From Eumeta japonica (Eukaryota > Arthropoda > Insecta > Lepidoptera > Psychidae), in the NCBI GenBank assembly GCA_005406025.1, contig BGZK01001190.1, positions 62,001-126,000 on the forward strand: a stretch of DNA of 64,000 bases. Reading direction: 5' to 3'. Both the position numbers and the translations under genes were made by a program. Shown here one piece after another: positions 11,995 through 23,215 of the stretch (position 1 is the stretch's first letter; each line of letters begins with the position of its first letter). The notes beneath the pieces are model-generated. The model was not told where the DNA came from. It searched no databases and saw nothing but the letters and a program-made list of their open reading frames with translations.

Positions 11995-14180
11995 GCTAAT
12001 CTTCGCTTGTTCCTTTATTTAGGAAGTTCACTACGAAGCATAAGTTTCTCGTCCCCTAATATGTTCTTAACATATGATGCTGGACCACTTTTAGCTATCG
12101 GTAGCCTTCTATTTTTAGGTCATCAGCCAACTGAGTAGGAAGACGTCCCATGCCACGATGCTCGGTTCGTAACCAACTCTCGAAAACTTTTCTTCTTCTT
12201 CTAGAAATTATCTTCTCTGTGAACGATGTAGCCTCCTCAATGCCATTTTACTTGAAACTTGCTGGATCTGTGAGTTATGTAGAAATTTATTCGTTTTGGA
12301 TTTTATCTAGCAGAGAAAGCCAGAACATGAGTCTGGCTTGTAGTTTTGTTAACCTTTAATATTATAATCAATATTAACTCATGGCTCTTTATATAGCACG
12401 ATTAGCTTTAGTATTGAGACGAACAGTAAGGAACTTCATCTTGCATCCGTATGTCATCGCTATCATCACACACATCATTCTGAGAATTTTGCCTATTCTG
12501 TTTTCATGGTGAAAAATGAACATACGAGCCTAGTAAGTGGTCATCGCTTTCCATTGCCACTCGCAACCCTTGAGAAGTCACAACTGTAGGCCTCTTAGGA
12601 AAAAATAAGGTATCTGATAGAGGGAGAGTGAGCTGATGAAGGTAATAGAGGGGTAATGGAAGGGATTAAATCATCGGAATTCTAACTCACAGGACGAAAA
12701 GCAACAGCGGAAGCTGTTCCTTCACGTCTATATTCTGCAAGAGTATGATATCTCTTTGGTCAAGCCAGCTCATTTTCAGCTCCAGCCCAGTTGACTATAG
12801 CATGATTCCACCGTTTTAAGTACTGAATTCAATATACGGCCTTCGATATGTCTTGCGATTTTCCGAATTTTGCTTATCCTAACAGTTTCCCACGTATAAG
12901 CATCTCTTCTAAGTATACGTATTCGTTATCAAGTTTGGTAGGAGACTTCTTAACTATCAGTAAAATGAATACAACATAGACTTTCAACCTAGTTTTCACT
13001 ATGTTCGTGTTTATTTACAGATTCACTTCTTAAGATCCTTTTGATAAACATCTTTAGAAAATGCTCCATCTTAGATCATACATCGTCCTACCATTATCGA
13101 TATGTTGTCAGAAAATTGAAGGTGTGTGATTCACTATTGATATTCATACTTTATTATAAACATAATGAGTCTGCAGCTTTTCTGCAAGCTATTATCTCCT
13201 TTTTAAAGATCAGCACCATCATACCTCTACTCAACACATCAGGCGTTGTACCTTTGTATATAACAGAATTAAATAACATCTGAAAAATTATGTTTACTGA
13301 TTGTAGCTCTCAAAAATTCGACTGCATTACCATTCTCTCTTAGTCACTTATTGTTTTTCACTTATTTCTGGGCTATCTTTAGATATCGCGCTCTGAATGA
13401 TATAAATATTTCGTGTGTATAATATCGAGTCAGCTTTGCTTAAGGATCTCTGGCTATTCTGCTATCAAAGTTCTATGTCAATTTGTATACTTACATGATA
13501 GCCAATAAGAATTCTATCCATTTCATTACTACTTTGTGTTGGGTTGGTGAAATATGCATTGTTTTTAAAACATCTCCGTACTTTGACTTTAACGTTACAG
13601 GGCGATAAAGTGAACGGGTAAGTATATATTACTTTCAACAAATATTGTTTAGTAATTCGGAATATATTATAAGTAACTCTATAGGCAACATTACTATTTT
13701 GTTGGTAAGAGGTTTATTGATGATAAACCCAACACCAAATATTGCCTTCGCAGTAGAAGAAAAGGTATCCTATTTCGAGGCTTATCGTATTCTTTCCCTG
13801 TCTTTCCCTTCAGATAAACTATAAAATTCTAGCGCAGCTTGTGAAATGTTTTTTTCAGCTTAACAATCTTCCCATAAAACCTCTACATGCGTGCGTTGTA
13901 TATGCTAAGTCGAGTCGTTGGATATTTTACGTAGGATTTTAGCACTCCCAACCCCACAGTCTCGATACTACCATACAGTCAGTCACTACCATAGCCAATA
14001 ACTCAAGGCTTTTATTTGGTGTGGCCATCATACGGTGATTACTGTATTACCGTGTTTACTATGCTTGGCTGTTGCTGGTTGGCCACCATGAACATTTAGA
14101 CTTACTTTTTTCAAGTAGACGTTGATGTCCCTAACCCTGTAGACTGAACTAGTCACTTCGCTTTTCAGCCGCCAGTGAAG
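11995..14180 (-). mobile_element. Decayed LINE (endonuclease, RT, C-terminal tail), interrupted by a repeat
   Basis: Minus-strand translation gives non-LTR retrotransposon blocks in the right order. AIFGVGFIINKPLTNKIV and then SKYGDVLKTMHISPTQHK (about 13750-13540) correspond to the apurinic endonuclease ('GVGFIIN..', 'INMHAPTEDK'). LFNSVIYKGTTPDV followed by VLIFKK (about 13290-13190) matches the start of the RT ('LFN..L..G..P..W....V.LFFKKGD'). NEYVYLEEMLIRGK lies near 12930-12880. CVMIAMTYGCKMKFLT and NRAIQRAMS (about 12480-12390) match 'CVLPAMTYGAETWTLT..QRAM'. GRLPTQLADDLK corresponds to 'GRPPTRWTDDL'. A degraded 'EAYASQWT' near 12035 ends the ORF. Many stops and frameshifts are present, and part of the RT is missing. 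A family A repeat sits at about 12505-12755, between the RT and the C-terminus. Confidence 0.78.
12505..12755 (-). repeat. Lepidopteran dispersed repeat, family A, copy 2 (nested in LINE)
   Basis: On the minus strand it begins 'gatatcatactcttgcagaa' and 'tatagacgtgaagg', matching 'acgtgaagttatat' at 61.5 kb and 'gtcgtgaagccatata' at 22.3 kb. It ends with 'gcgatgaccacttactaggc' and 'tcgtatgttcattt', the degraded form of the common 3' block. LINE coding blocks lie on both sides on the same strand, so the repeat inserted after the LINE was already in place. Confidence 0.6.
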
Positions 14181-15595
14181 AATGATATTTTTTCTGTCTT
14201 TACATGAATAATATTCCTAGTTAGTTCTATCGGTTCAGAGTTTTCTCATGGAGCATTATTAGGGAATTTGAATGATTATTCAATTTGGGTTTTGGTACTC
14301 TGCCAGTTTTTGAGAGAAATACAATTTTGATTAAACTGATAAATCAAGGTTATGTTCTTCCCTTACAATTGTTTGATGTTCAGCATTATCACTTTAAACT
14401 CTAAATGCATGTTTAACTTTGAAGACAAAATATAATATAAAAGTAATATGAATACTAATGTCACAGTTAGGGTTAAGAATATCTTTTACAGATCTTAAAT
14501 AATTTATGCAGGCGGAATTAGAAACATTGTTTCTCTATAATAGAACAAAAAATATAATAAATACTTTTGTAAAATTAATAATTTTAAAGAACTTTTTGCA
14601 TTATTTTTAATTTAATTTTATTTAAAAATAGCAAATGTTTATTTTCTTAGAAACAACAAGGCTTATTAGTATAATAATCATATTTCGTTCGTACATTTCC
14701 TTTTTTTCGATATTTTTAGCTTTATTGAGAGCAAATATTTGTTATTAAAAGGTTACATTCGAAAAAAGCAATATGTATTTTTAATATGACAATCTAATGC
14801 ATTTAAAAGCCTCTTATCAAACTCTTAACTGTACAGCTTAGCTGCTATAGATTACAGAGAACTAAGCCGAACTAAACGAAGATCACAACATGCAGTCCCA
14901 AGCTCTGATATATGCCTGACAGGTAAAGCACATGCTGCGTCCTTATGTAGGTGAATAGATATTATTTCAGGGCGTTTACAGTATCTCAGGCGTCACGTTT
15001 CGGTGTCACACGGCCCGGAGCGTGCTTACCGACAAGGAGTAGTGCTCACATCGGATTTCGTATCATGTGACAAAATATATTTGCCGCCTGTCGTGGCTCA
15101 GGAAGGGTGCTCTAAGGAATAGGCGGAATTGAAAAATGCAAAGGAAAATAGACGTGATTTTGCCAAGGTTGAATACTGTGAAGATACTGTGTCTTAAAAC
15201 ATATTTTTCTATTCTGAAGTTGAGTATATATTAAGTACACTAACGTTTATGCAAGGCATTCAATATAAAATTTCACCAACAATAGATATTGTATATATTT
15301 CTCAAATGTGAATAATGAATAACAGGTAATACTTTTAGTAGCTAATCGTCGGATGTTATTGGTGATTTTAAAATTTTGACAGTGGAATATCAATTTTTAC
15401 ATTTAAAATAACGGCAATATCAGGAAAATATAATATACAGTTTTTAGAGTTCACTGCGTAAGGATCGATTTTAATATATTTCAATTTTAGTATGGAAATT
15501 TTATGAGGGGTGAAATTAATACAAGCGTTAACTCAAAAGCGTTACGTTTATCTATGCAACATACCTTGCATCATTTCACTTTGAAATCATACATG
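14181..15595. other. Unrecognised sequence after the LINE 5' side
   Basis: No gene was recognised. A moderately GC-rich patch at about 14840-15070 (for example 'cacacggcccggagcgtgct') has no identifiable frame. The region may include further upstream parts of the minus-strand LINE. Confidence 0.35.
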
Positions 15596-15705
15596 TATGG
15601 TATGATGTGGCATGGCGTGACGTAGTGTACCGTAGTATGGTGTGATGTGGCGTAGCGTGGCGTAAAGTGGTGTGATCTTATGTAATGTAATGAAATATAA
15701 TGTTA
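15596..15705. repeat. Pentanucleotide array, 22 units in perfect register
   Basis: From 15596 the sequence divides into 22 consecutive 5-bp units (tatgg, tatga, tgtgg, catgg, cgtga, cgtag, tgtac and so on). Position 3 is T in 21 of the 22. The units differ at the other positions, but no insertion or deletion breaks the 5-bp phase. The last units fade into taatg/tgaaa. On the minus strand this gives a short histidine- and threonine-rich frame, which is a by-product of the repeat. Confidence 0.75.
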
Positions 15706-17756
15706 CTATATTAATATTATATTCTTTTTGAGAAAATAGTTTATCTGTATGCGAAATTTGATTAAGATCCGTCCAACCGTCAGCATCCATACAAATATAC
15801 GTCATGGAACAAACTAGGCACATCCATAAAAACATGTTTGGTTTTTATATTTTTCATAACTATAGTGATAATATAAGTATAATAATATAATCATAACCAT
15901 TTACAAACGATTTCATGTCGAATATTCAAAAACCTATACTAATATAATCAATAGTTTTCACGTGATGCCTTGTTGTTGACTAATATGTAAACGCTAATAT
16001 TAAGATCTGAAAATTTATGATTAAGAAAAGTAGGCAGTAATGTAATAAATACCTGTCAATAACGAATAGAAAAAGGAAACCGGATTCATCTTCCCTTCGA
16101 AGCAGTTGCCGAATCAGTTCTAGTGGCTTCCGTATTCACGTTTGACAATCCGATTCTGCAGATCTTGTGATTAACAACAGATATAGTAGACACGGCATGC
16201 GCGTAATATTAAAAACTACCAAAGAATGACATCACTTTCAGAGTACAGTTTCCATTTGCCCAATCTGAGTAAAATGGTCTCCTTTATTTCAATGTATTAT
16301 TTTCCAATCAATCAATACAATCTTACTAACTGCAACGCCAGAATACGAAGTGGTTAATTACCAAATGCGCTCTCCCACGACACGGCATCACCTCGCACGC
16401 ATCCACAAATACGTTATCATTGAAGGATCCAGAACATCTCGACAGCGTATATCATGTTCCTGTTCCAATCTGAGAAGCAATCGCGCTAATTGGCACTTAA
16501 TATCTCTTATCTAATACAATCCATGAGCGCCTTTTAAATTCTATTTAGCACACTCAAGTCAGACACGGTACAAAGTGAACAATACTCACATAAATATATG
16601 CTGACACTCGTAATGTTAATTGTAAATATGTTATTTTTTTTTATCTTTTAGCGGTTTTCACTGTCTCTTTTCATTAAACTTGGTATTTATAAATATCTAT
16701 CCTTAAACATTAAAAAATACAACATTTATGACGGAAGACGCTCATTATTGAGACATAACAAACCAAAAAATAAACAATTATATCTGAACTCCTTTACATA
16801 ATGAATATATATATATATTATAGTTATATAAGTATAGTTATGTTATTATATTTATTATGGTACTAGCGTTCGTGAAACTAAGATACGGTCAGTTTTGTAA
16901 TATTTCCGATCCCTCAAAACTTCCACAGATTTTAATGCTTATGCTATCCGTTTCTCAATAAAAAGTGAACTGCTTTACTATATTTTTAGGGTTACGTAGC
17001 TAAAACCAAACAAAAAATTCTTTATAATTTTTTCATGTCTTTTTGTCTGTATATCACTTCCTTATAACTTGGCAATTTCTTCATCAATTCGGATGAAATT
17101 ATACAAGTAGGTGTATTTTTTTGCGCAAATTTCATAATTTGTGCAATATCAAAAACTTGAAATATATTTATGGTGATACTATATTCGAAAAGTTTTCTCA
17201 AGTGTGCAAAATGTGAATAATGAAAGTAACGATACAAAAATGTGACGTTATATCTGTTCGATTGAGTTTAAATTGTATTGGAAATTTCGTTCTTTTTACT
17301 TTATTGATGTGGAACTCTAAATCTAGAAGTCCACATCCCACCAAGGCCTGTTTATTTTTTAAAGTATCATATTTTTATCACCTCATCACTGAAGTTTATC
17401 CTTCATGCTAGGGCCGCAGGTTAAGATTCTAGTCTGTATCTTTTCTCATTGGAAAGCAACGCTTTCGGCTACCCCGCCTCCGCCATCGCTCGTCACTTCT
17501 AACAGAGAAATATTTTTTTATGGAAAAGTCATACACAACATAAAATAATATTAAGAGTCTGTACAATGCCTAGTAAAAGTTAGATGTTGCCGCCTTAGAG
17601 GCGTGGCCTAACTATCGGCTCCGCGCGTAATGCACGAGGCCCCTGCCGCCCACGGCTGCATGAAGTATATGCACGAAAACCAAATATAACGGCAGTATTG
17701 CGAACATACACTTTGAAGGCTGGCTTACATTTGCGTCAAGTTCTCTTCTAAAATAA
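15706..17756. other. Mostly unrecognised AT-rich stretch
   Basis: No supported gene. A TA-rich run lies at 16806-16825. Less AT-rich patches at about 16080-16170, 16340-16480 and 17450-17680 have no recognised coding content. The patch at 17575-17650 is CpG-rich (ggctccgcgcgtaatgcacg). Confidence 0.35.
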
Positions 17757-17798
17757 TAAAGCTGCAATGTAATGACTTTCCATTACATTGCAGCTTTA
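17757..17798. repeat. Perfect hairpin, 18-bp arms, 6-nt loop
   Basis: Arms 17757-17774 (starting taaagctgcaatg) and 17781-17798 are exact reverse complements around the loop actttc. The stem has mixed composition, so it is not a simple AT palindrome. It could be part of a transposon terminus or a template-switch scar. Confidence 0.85.
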
Positions 17799-19487
17799 CG
17801 ATCTGTCATAAGTCACGTGATCCAGTGGTAAAAGAAAAAGAAGTATGCTTCCACTCTGATATACGAGGCAGCGCCGAGACGGGATCTAGTCGAGCCGCTC
17901 GCCGTGTGATAGAGAATGCAGATACGTCATATACTCTAGAGCAGACGAGATATAAGATTACAACACTGCTAGAAAATAAAGACGTAAGAGATAATTGTTT
18001 TTTATTTTGTAATATAGAAAATATAAAATATATACACAAAAATAAAAAGCCAATGGACAAGTATATGTGAAAACGTTATTTGAGACTTTTTTTAACGAAA
18101 AAGATGTATGAAATTTACTATAACACAAGAAAATGTGTTTTATTAGAGTTATTTTCAGGAGGTTTTTTGGACCGAAATTAATTAAATTTCGTTTTTAAAA
18201 TAGCCAATGGATAAACAGAGATGCATATTTCTCATTAGATTTTTAGATATTATATTTTTATTCCCGTTATAAGTCTTTTACCAAAAATTTAGATTAAAAT
18301 TTAACAAAAGCTGGCCTATTTATAATACAGGCTCATAAACTAAAATAGCTTTATGACATTATCATTGCATGTTGTAAGTACGATTCTAACTTTCTAATAT
18401 TTAAGACTAGCTCTAAAAATTCATTGAAACAGTTTTAGGTTCAGAATGCTACAAAAATAAATGGAAATTATATTTTTTTTATAGTAAATTGCCTTCCTAC
18501 GTTGTTAAAATGAAACGTAATTTAATGTCTCGCTGAAGACTTCCATAATTAAAATTAAGTGAATAAAATTGCCAAAGTAATATATGCTATCTCGTTAGGC
18601 CACAGAATTAACTGGTGTAATATTCTCACTTAACTGCCATCGAAAATATATTTGCTCGAGCATTTAACAATATAGCCTTTAATTAAGTACCTTGCAGTTG
18701 TAATGCGATACAATATTGCCTATAACTTCATGAAATTACTTTGCAACATGTTCGGATTTTAATATACCTTTATTTATATACACAGAATTCGCTCGATATT
18801 AAGTAATATGTATACAATTAATTGTAGTGAAAAACTACGTTCTAGAACAGAATATGAATAAATTTTTAAATTAACTTAATTCTATTTTATCGAGCAGGAC
18901 ACGATTGACAAATATCTATAAAATACGTATGTCCATCTGTGGTTTCAAAATACTCGCATCTTTTAAAGTCCACATTGTTCTAATATGTTACCAGTACCCA
19001 ATCCCTTTTTTTAAATGTCTGTCTTTCTAGCTTTTAAATGCTTAGCTAAATGTCTGTCTTGTCAGGACAAATTCCTGGGCAATCCTCGAAACTGTTGAAC
19101 CTATATTGACTACACAGGTCTGCAACAAAAAAACCGTCTGGATATTTTCAACTGATTCCGATGTATTTAGGTGTTTTAAAAACTAAAATAATTCTCAAAA
19201 AATTCCAGAACGTCAGGTTATTTTGCAAAACGCAAACTTTTACTATAAAAAAGGAATTTTTTGGGATAACTTGAAGTCAAATAAGTGCAATTTATTTTAA
19301 TTATTGTTTTTAAATGTATGTAAGTCATAATTATAATTAGTTTCTTAAAAAAAGAGCGTAAAAATCAAACTTAAACATGTAACTTGAACGTGCGCGCTCC
19401 GATAGGTAAAAAGAGACGAGATACAATTACGTGTTAACTCGTCATTGTTTTATAGATCTTAATAGAGTATAGATAGATCTTGGTGCA
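17799..19487. other. Unrecognised; one open 81-codon frame
   Basis: An 81-codon frame at 17825-18070 (+), starting just after the hairpin, is less AT-rich at its 5' half (gaggcagcgccgagacggga) but resembles no family I know. The rest is AT-rich. Positions about 19080-19400 may be the 5' flank of the transposon-like element whose coding relic follows; I could not define an end. Confidence 0.3.
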
Positions 19488-21191
19488 ATGTCGTCTGTGC
19501 GCAAGTGTAAGAATTCGTCTAACAGTTTCTGTTATATTTGTGCCAAATATATGATATTAAAGTAACAACTTAATATTACGGACTTTGTGAAAAAAGTGTA
19601 CTTCGCGTATTTTAGCTTAAAACTTGGAGATCAGGATAAAGTTTCGGCACCTCATAAAGTCTGCAAACGATGTGTTGAAGACCTTCGAAATTGATTTAAG
19701 GGCAAGAAAAGAGGTTTCCGATATGCAATTCCTATGGTATGGCGCGAGCAAAAAAATCATAGTGATGATTGTTACTTTTGTTAGTGTAATGTGAAATGGT
19801 ATAATTTAAAACGGAAGCAGTCAATTTTATACCCCAATCTGCAATCAGCTATTCGTCCCATCCCTCATGGGACCGAAATACCAGTGCCTAAGGCCCCTGC
19901 TATCTTGGAAGAGATTCCAAGTTCTGACGAAGATGGTGCTGTACCTGAACCCGATGACAAGTTGAGTTTTGGATTTGAAGATGACAGCAATTCGAAATTG
20001 TTTTCCCAGGGCGAGCTAAATGATTTGGTAAGAGACTTGGATCTTCCTTAAAATGCTGCTGAGTTGCTTGTATCACGGCTCAAGAACTTACTTTTGTCGG
20101 AAGTGTCTTCCTCATAGTTTAGATATCGTGAGAAGCAGTTCACTTCCTACTTTGCCTAAGAGGACGAGTTGGTTTATTGTACCAATATTAAAGGCTTGAT
20201 GAATACATTTAAGATCTCATAGGACCCAGTACAGTGGCGTATTTTCATAGATTCTACAAAAAGAAGCCTTAAAGCAGTTCTGCTTCACAATGGCGGTTTC
20301 TATGCTTCCATTCCTGTCGGTCATTTCGTACATCTCAAGAAGAACTTGGAATTGGTTCTTTGCAAATTAAAATATAAAGACCACGGTTGTCAAGAGTGCG
20401 GTGATTTTAAAATCTTGGGCATGTTGCCCGGACAACAATCTGGGCTTACCAAATTCATTCGGTCTTTACTATCCCATAGACATAAAAATTTCTTCTTGTG
20501 TCTATTAGATAGTAGAGACCGAGCAAATCACTGGACCAAAATGTGTTGGCCTCCGAGGATGTTTAACGTTGGCGAAAAGAACGTCCTGCATGAAACTTTG
20601 GTGCCTCCTCATAAAGTTCTTCTACCACCGCTTCACATAAAACTGGGATTGATGAAGCAATTTGTAAAGTCACTTCCAAGAGAAGGAACTTGCTTTAAAT
20701 ACCTAATATCAAAGTTTCCGGGCCTGTCGGAGGCAAAATTGAAAGAAGGTGTTTTCATTGGACCAGATATTAGACGGCTTATGGCTGATCAACAATCCAT
20801 CACAACCATGACGGATCCTCAAAGAGAAGGATGAATTGCTTTCAAAGAGGTCATAGAAAAATTTTTAGGCAATAACAAAGACCCTAACTATAAGCAAATC
20901 ATTAAAAAAATGTTAAAAGCATTTCAAGCTTTAGGTTGCCTAATGAGTTTGAAAGTTCATTTTCTTCATTCCCACCTCGACTAATTTCCTGAAAATTTAG
21001 GAGATGTGAGTGAAGAGCAAGGTGAACGATTTCATCAAGATATCAAGGAGATGGAGAAAAGATATCAGGGGAGATGGAGCGTCTCAATGATGCGAGACTA
21101 CTGTTGGACACTTCAGAGAGACCTTCTAGATGCTTCCTACAAGCTAAAATGTCCCAAAAGGAGTCTCATTGGGAAAAAGAAATGTGTTTAA
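19488..21191 (+). pseudogene. Decayed 568-codon frame of an uncharacterised multi-copy invertebrate protein
   Basis: One frame (ATG 19488, TAA 21189) reads through 1,704 bp with nine internal stops, at 19563, 19692, 19782, 20049, 20115, 20157, 20220, 20832 and 20982, and no net frameshift. Near the start are paired cysteines (CKNSSNSFCYIC, then KVCKRCVEDL, then CYFC), which look like a zinc-binding module. Next comes PNLQSAIRPIPHG, an acidic stretch (SSDEDGAVPEPDD) and FSQGELNDLVRDLDLP. The central conserved part has SRDRANHW, LVPPHKVLLPPLHIKLGLMK and LISKFPGLSEAKLKEGVF. The C-terminal part has EEQGERFHQDIKEMEKRYQG, and the protein ends in a lysine-rich tail. I recall this as a protein family found in many copies in insects and other invertebrates, without known function; the copy number suggests it is transposon-encoded. 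That recognition is from memory. Confidence 0.8.
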
Positions 21192-21460
21192 TACTTACTA
21201 GTGAATGTATTTTTGATTAAAAAAATAAGTTTTGTAACGCAACTATTAATAAAAAAAAATTTTCAGTATTTTATCTTTTATTTTAATATGATAACTTAAT
21301 TAATATAGATACCTATATTGTGAGAAAACGTGACGTTTTACAAGCAAATCAAAGTAATTTTCGCTGTAAGTTAGGTAAGCTAATTCAGATACGCATAGGA
21401 TATTTTGTATCCCGGAAATTCTGGAATACAAATAGGTTCCTGCGTGAAAATAAAAAAAAA
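21192..21460. other. 3' flank of the pseudogene with a Helitron/RTE-like motif
   Basis: An AT-rich stretch (21215-21310) is followed by 'cataggatattttgtatccc' and 'ggaaattctgg'. I associate this motif with lepidopteran Helitron-like or RTE-like repeats. It leads directly into a hexanucleotide tract. Confidence 0.35.
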
Positions 21461-21650
21461 ATTGAAATTGCCGGGACGAAAACCGAAAATGAGAGTGAAA
21501 CTGAAATTCTAATTGAGAGTGGGATTGATTCAGAAATTAAACGAGTTTGGAATTAAAAACGAGACGGACCCGAATCAAAAACCGGATCGGGATCAAAATG
21601 GGGAGCTTCATCGAGATCATAATAGCTAGAAGAACCAGTATCGACATCAG
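21461..21650. repeat. Degenerate hexanucleotide tract (purine-rich on +)
   Basis: Units such as gaaact, gaaatt, gagagt, gggatt, cgagac, ggatcg and ggatca follow a loose 6-bp rhythm for about 190 bp. This is the complementary orientation of the tracts near 1.1, 40.1 and 52.0 kb. The E/T/I/S-rich peptide it encodes is a by-product. Confidence 0.65.
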
Positions 21651-22304
21651 CGTTATGAGTCGTTATAAAATATGAATGAATTTATTCTGTGTTTATACCG
21701 AAAAATTCTCGGGTGAAATATGAAGTGATAGAATTACACAGATTAACGATCTCTCTTCATATTCTTTTATGGAAATATTTCCACGATGGATGTTCAGTTC
21801 CGTCAATTACTAGATAGATAGCGAATAGGAAAAAATATAGGGAGGCCTGTGGGACATAGGATACATGAGAAACATAATTGCGTTTGTGTCACTGGCGTCG
21901 CAGATGATTAAACACGCGGCGAGACACGTGCGTGCTCATCACAGGAAACGGATCAGATGTTTGCAGCTCTCACTTTACCTGAGTGTTATTGAAAGGACTT
22001 AGAGAACTCGCAAGAAGTTCGGTTCCAAAGCATTCGTTTTTTCATTCAGTTCCCCATTATTTTCCCCGATCATGAATTATTCTGTGCAAGCGGTGAAGTT
22101 TACAAACGATGGACAGATTCATATCTCAGTTTCGATTTCGATTGCTCAAATACGTTCAATACGTCTTTTTTTTACTTCGATTAACTATATTTTGCTTATT
22201 ATGAATTCACGTAATAGCTGCTAATACAAAAAAAGGAGAAAAAAATGAAGGTTTTTTTTTTAATTTTTAAGACTATTGTACACCATGAAAACGGGCCGGC
22301 TCAA
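21651..22304. other. Unrecognised stretch
   Basis: No supported feature. The patch at 21880-21960 is less AT-rich, without a frame of note. Confidence 0.35.
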
Positions 22305-22541
22305 CTGCTGTGATACAACACTCTCACGGAATACAGTCGTGAAGCCATATATTCCTTTTTAGCGTTTCATTCAGTGAGTGAGAGTTTCCACTGAGAGTAG
22401 CACACTCTCAGTCCATCACCCTGCGCGCCCCTCCATCAGACGTTCCGTTCCTACCCAAAAGATCGGTAACGCAATAGTGACACCTCTGTGGTTACGAGTG
22501 TCCATGGACGGCGGTGAACATCTATGCCCTTTTGCCCATCG
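22305..22541 (+). repeat. Lepidopteran dispersed repeat, family A, copy 3
   Basis: It starts 'gatacaacactctcacgga', 'atacagtcgtgaagccatat' and continues with 'gtttcattcagtgagtgaga' and a C-rich middle (ctccatcagacgttccgttc). It ends with 'ggtaacgcaatagtgacacc' and 'tgtccatggacggcggtgaa'. The same order of blocks is found at 61.48-61.79 kb, so these two define a unit of roughly 240-310 bp. Confidence 0.7.
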
Positions 22542-23093
22542 GAAATTCTACAAGCAAATCATTTTGAGACGAGTTATAAATTAATGTAATTGTTGTGCAA
22601 TCAAACACCTCAATCCAGATACCCCTTTTAAAGTTTCTTATGAACGTCTCCTGGATGGTCGCAATGAAGAACAAAATGTAATTTATTTTTCTTGTGTTCT
22701 CCATTATGATTATTTTGCCGTAAATTAAATAGATCACCAAAATAAAAAATACGTAATTCGTTCATCACTTTTTTCTAGATTTGTTGAGTTCATTAGTAAT
22801 GACATGATTAAAGATCTCATTTTTCTTATGAGATTTCTTCTTGGATATCTTATTGGACATTGATTGACATTATGTCAAATTACTCCATGTCGTGAAGGCA
22901 CGACACACGTGACGCACGCTAGATAAAATATTTGAAACCCTCTTCAAGGCCCGTCTATCTCCAAGGCTAGTAAGTATTCCAAATTTAGGTACGTCTCTGT
23001 AAAATAGGTTTCTTAATACGAGTGTCCGTAACTACAGTTCTGAGCGTTTACTGGCCGACATCATCATGATTTTATGTTATATGCATATATCTA

Positions 23094-23135
<42 letters not shown>

Positions 23136-23215
23136 ACAAATATATATATATTTGTACATTCGTGTGTGTGAATGTGTGCGCGCGTGCATGCGTGCGTCTC
23201 TATGTGTGTGTGATA
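23094..23215. repeat. Compound (TA)n and (GT)n microsatellite with palindrome
   Basis: (TA)n runs from about 23094 to 23131. A 26-bp perfect palindrome follows at 23133-23158 (tgtacaaatatat and its complement). An interrupted GT/GC run follows at 23162-23215. The overlapping frames on both strands are not genes. Confidence 0.85.

Noticed and set aside
13537..13745. Mariner-like inverted ends (tgttgggttggtg and aaacccaacacca)
   Set aside because: Both lie inside minus-strand LINE endonuclease coding blocks (SPTQHK and FGVGFI), which explain the sequence better.
15587..15835. 82-codon minus frame with repeated His/Thr
   Set aside because: It arises from the pentanucleotide array.
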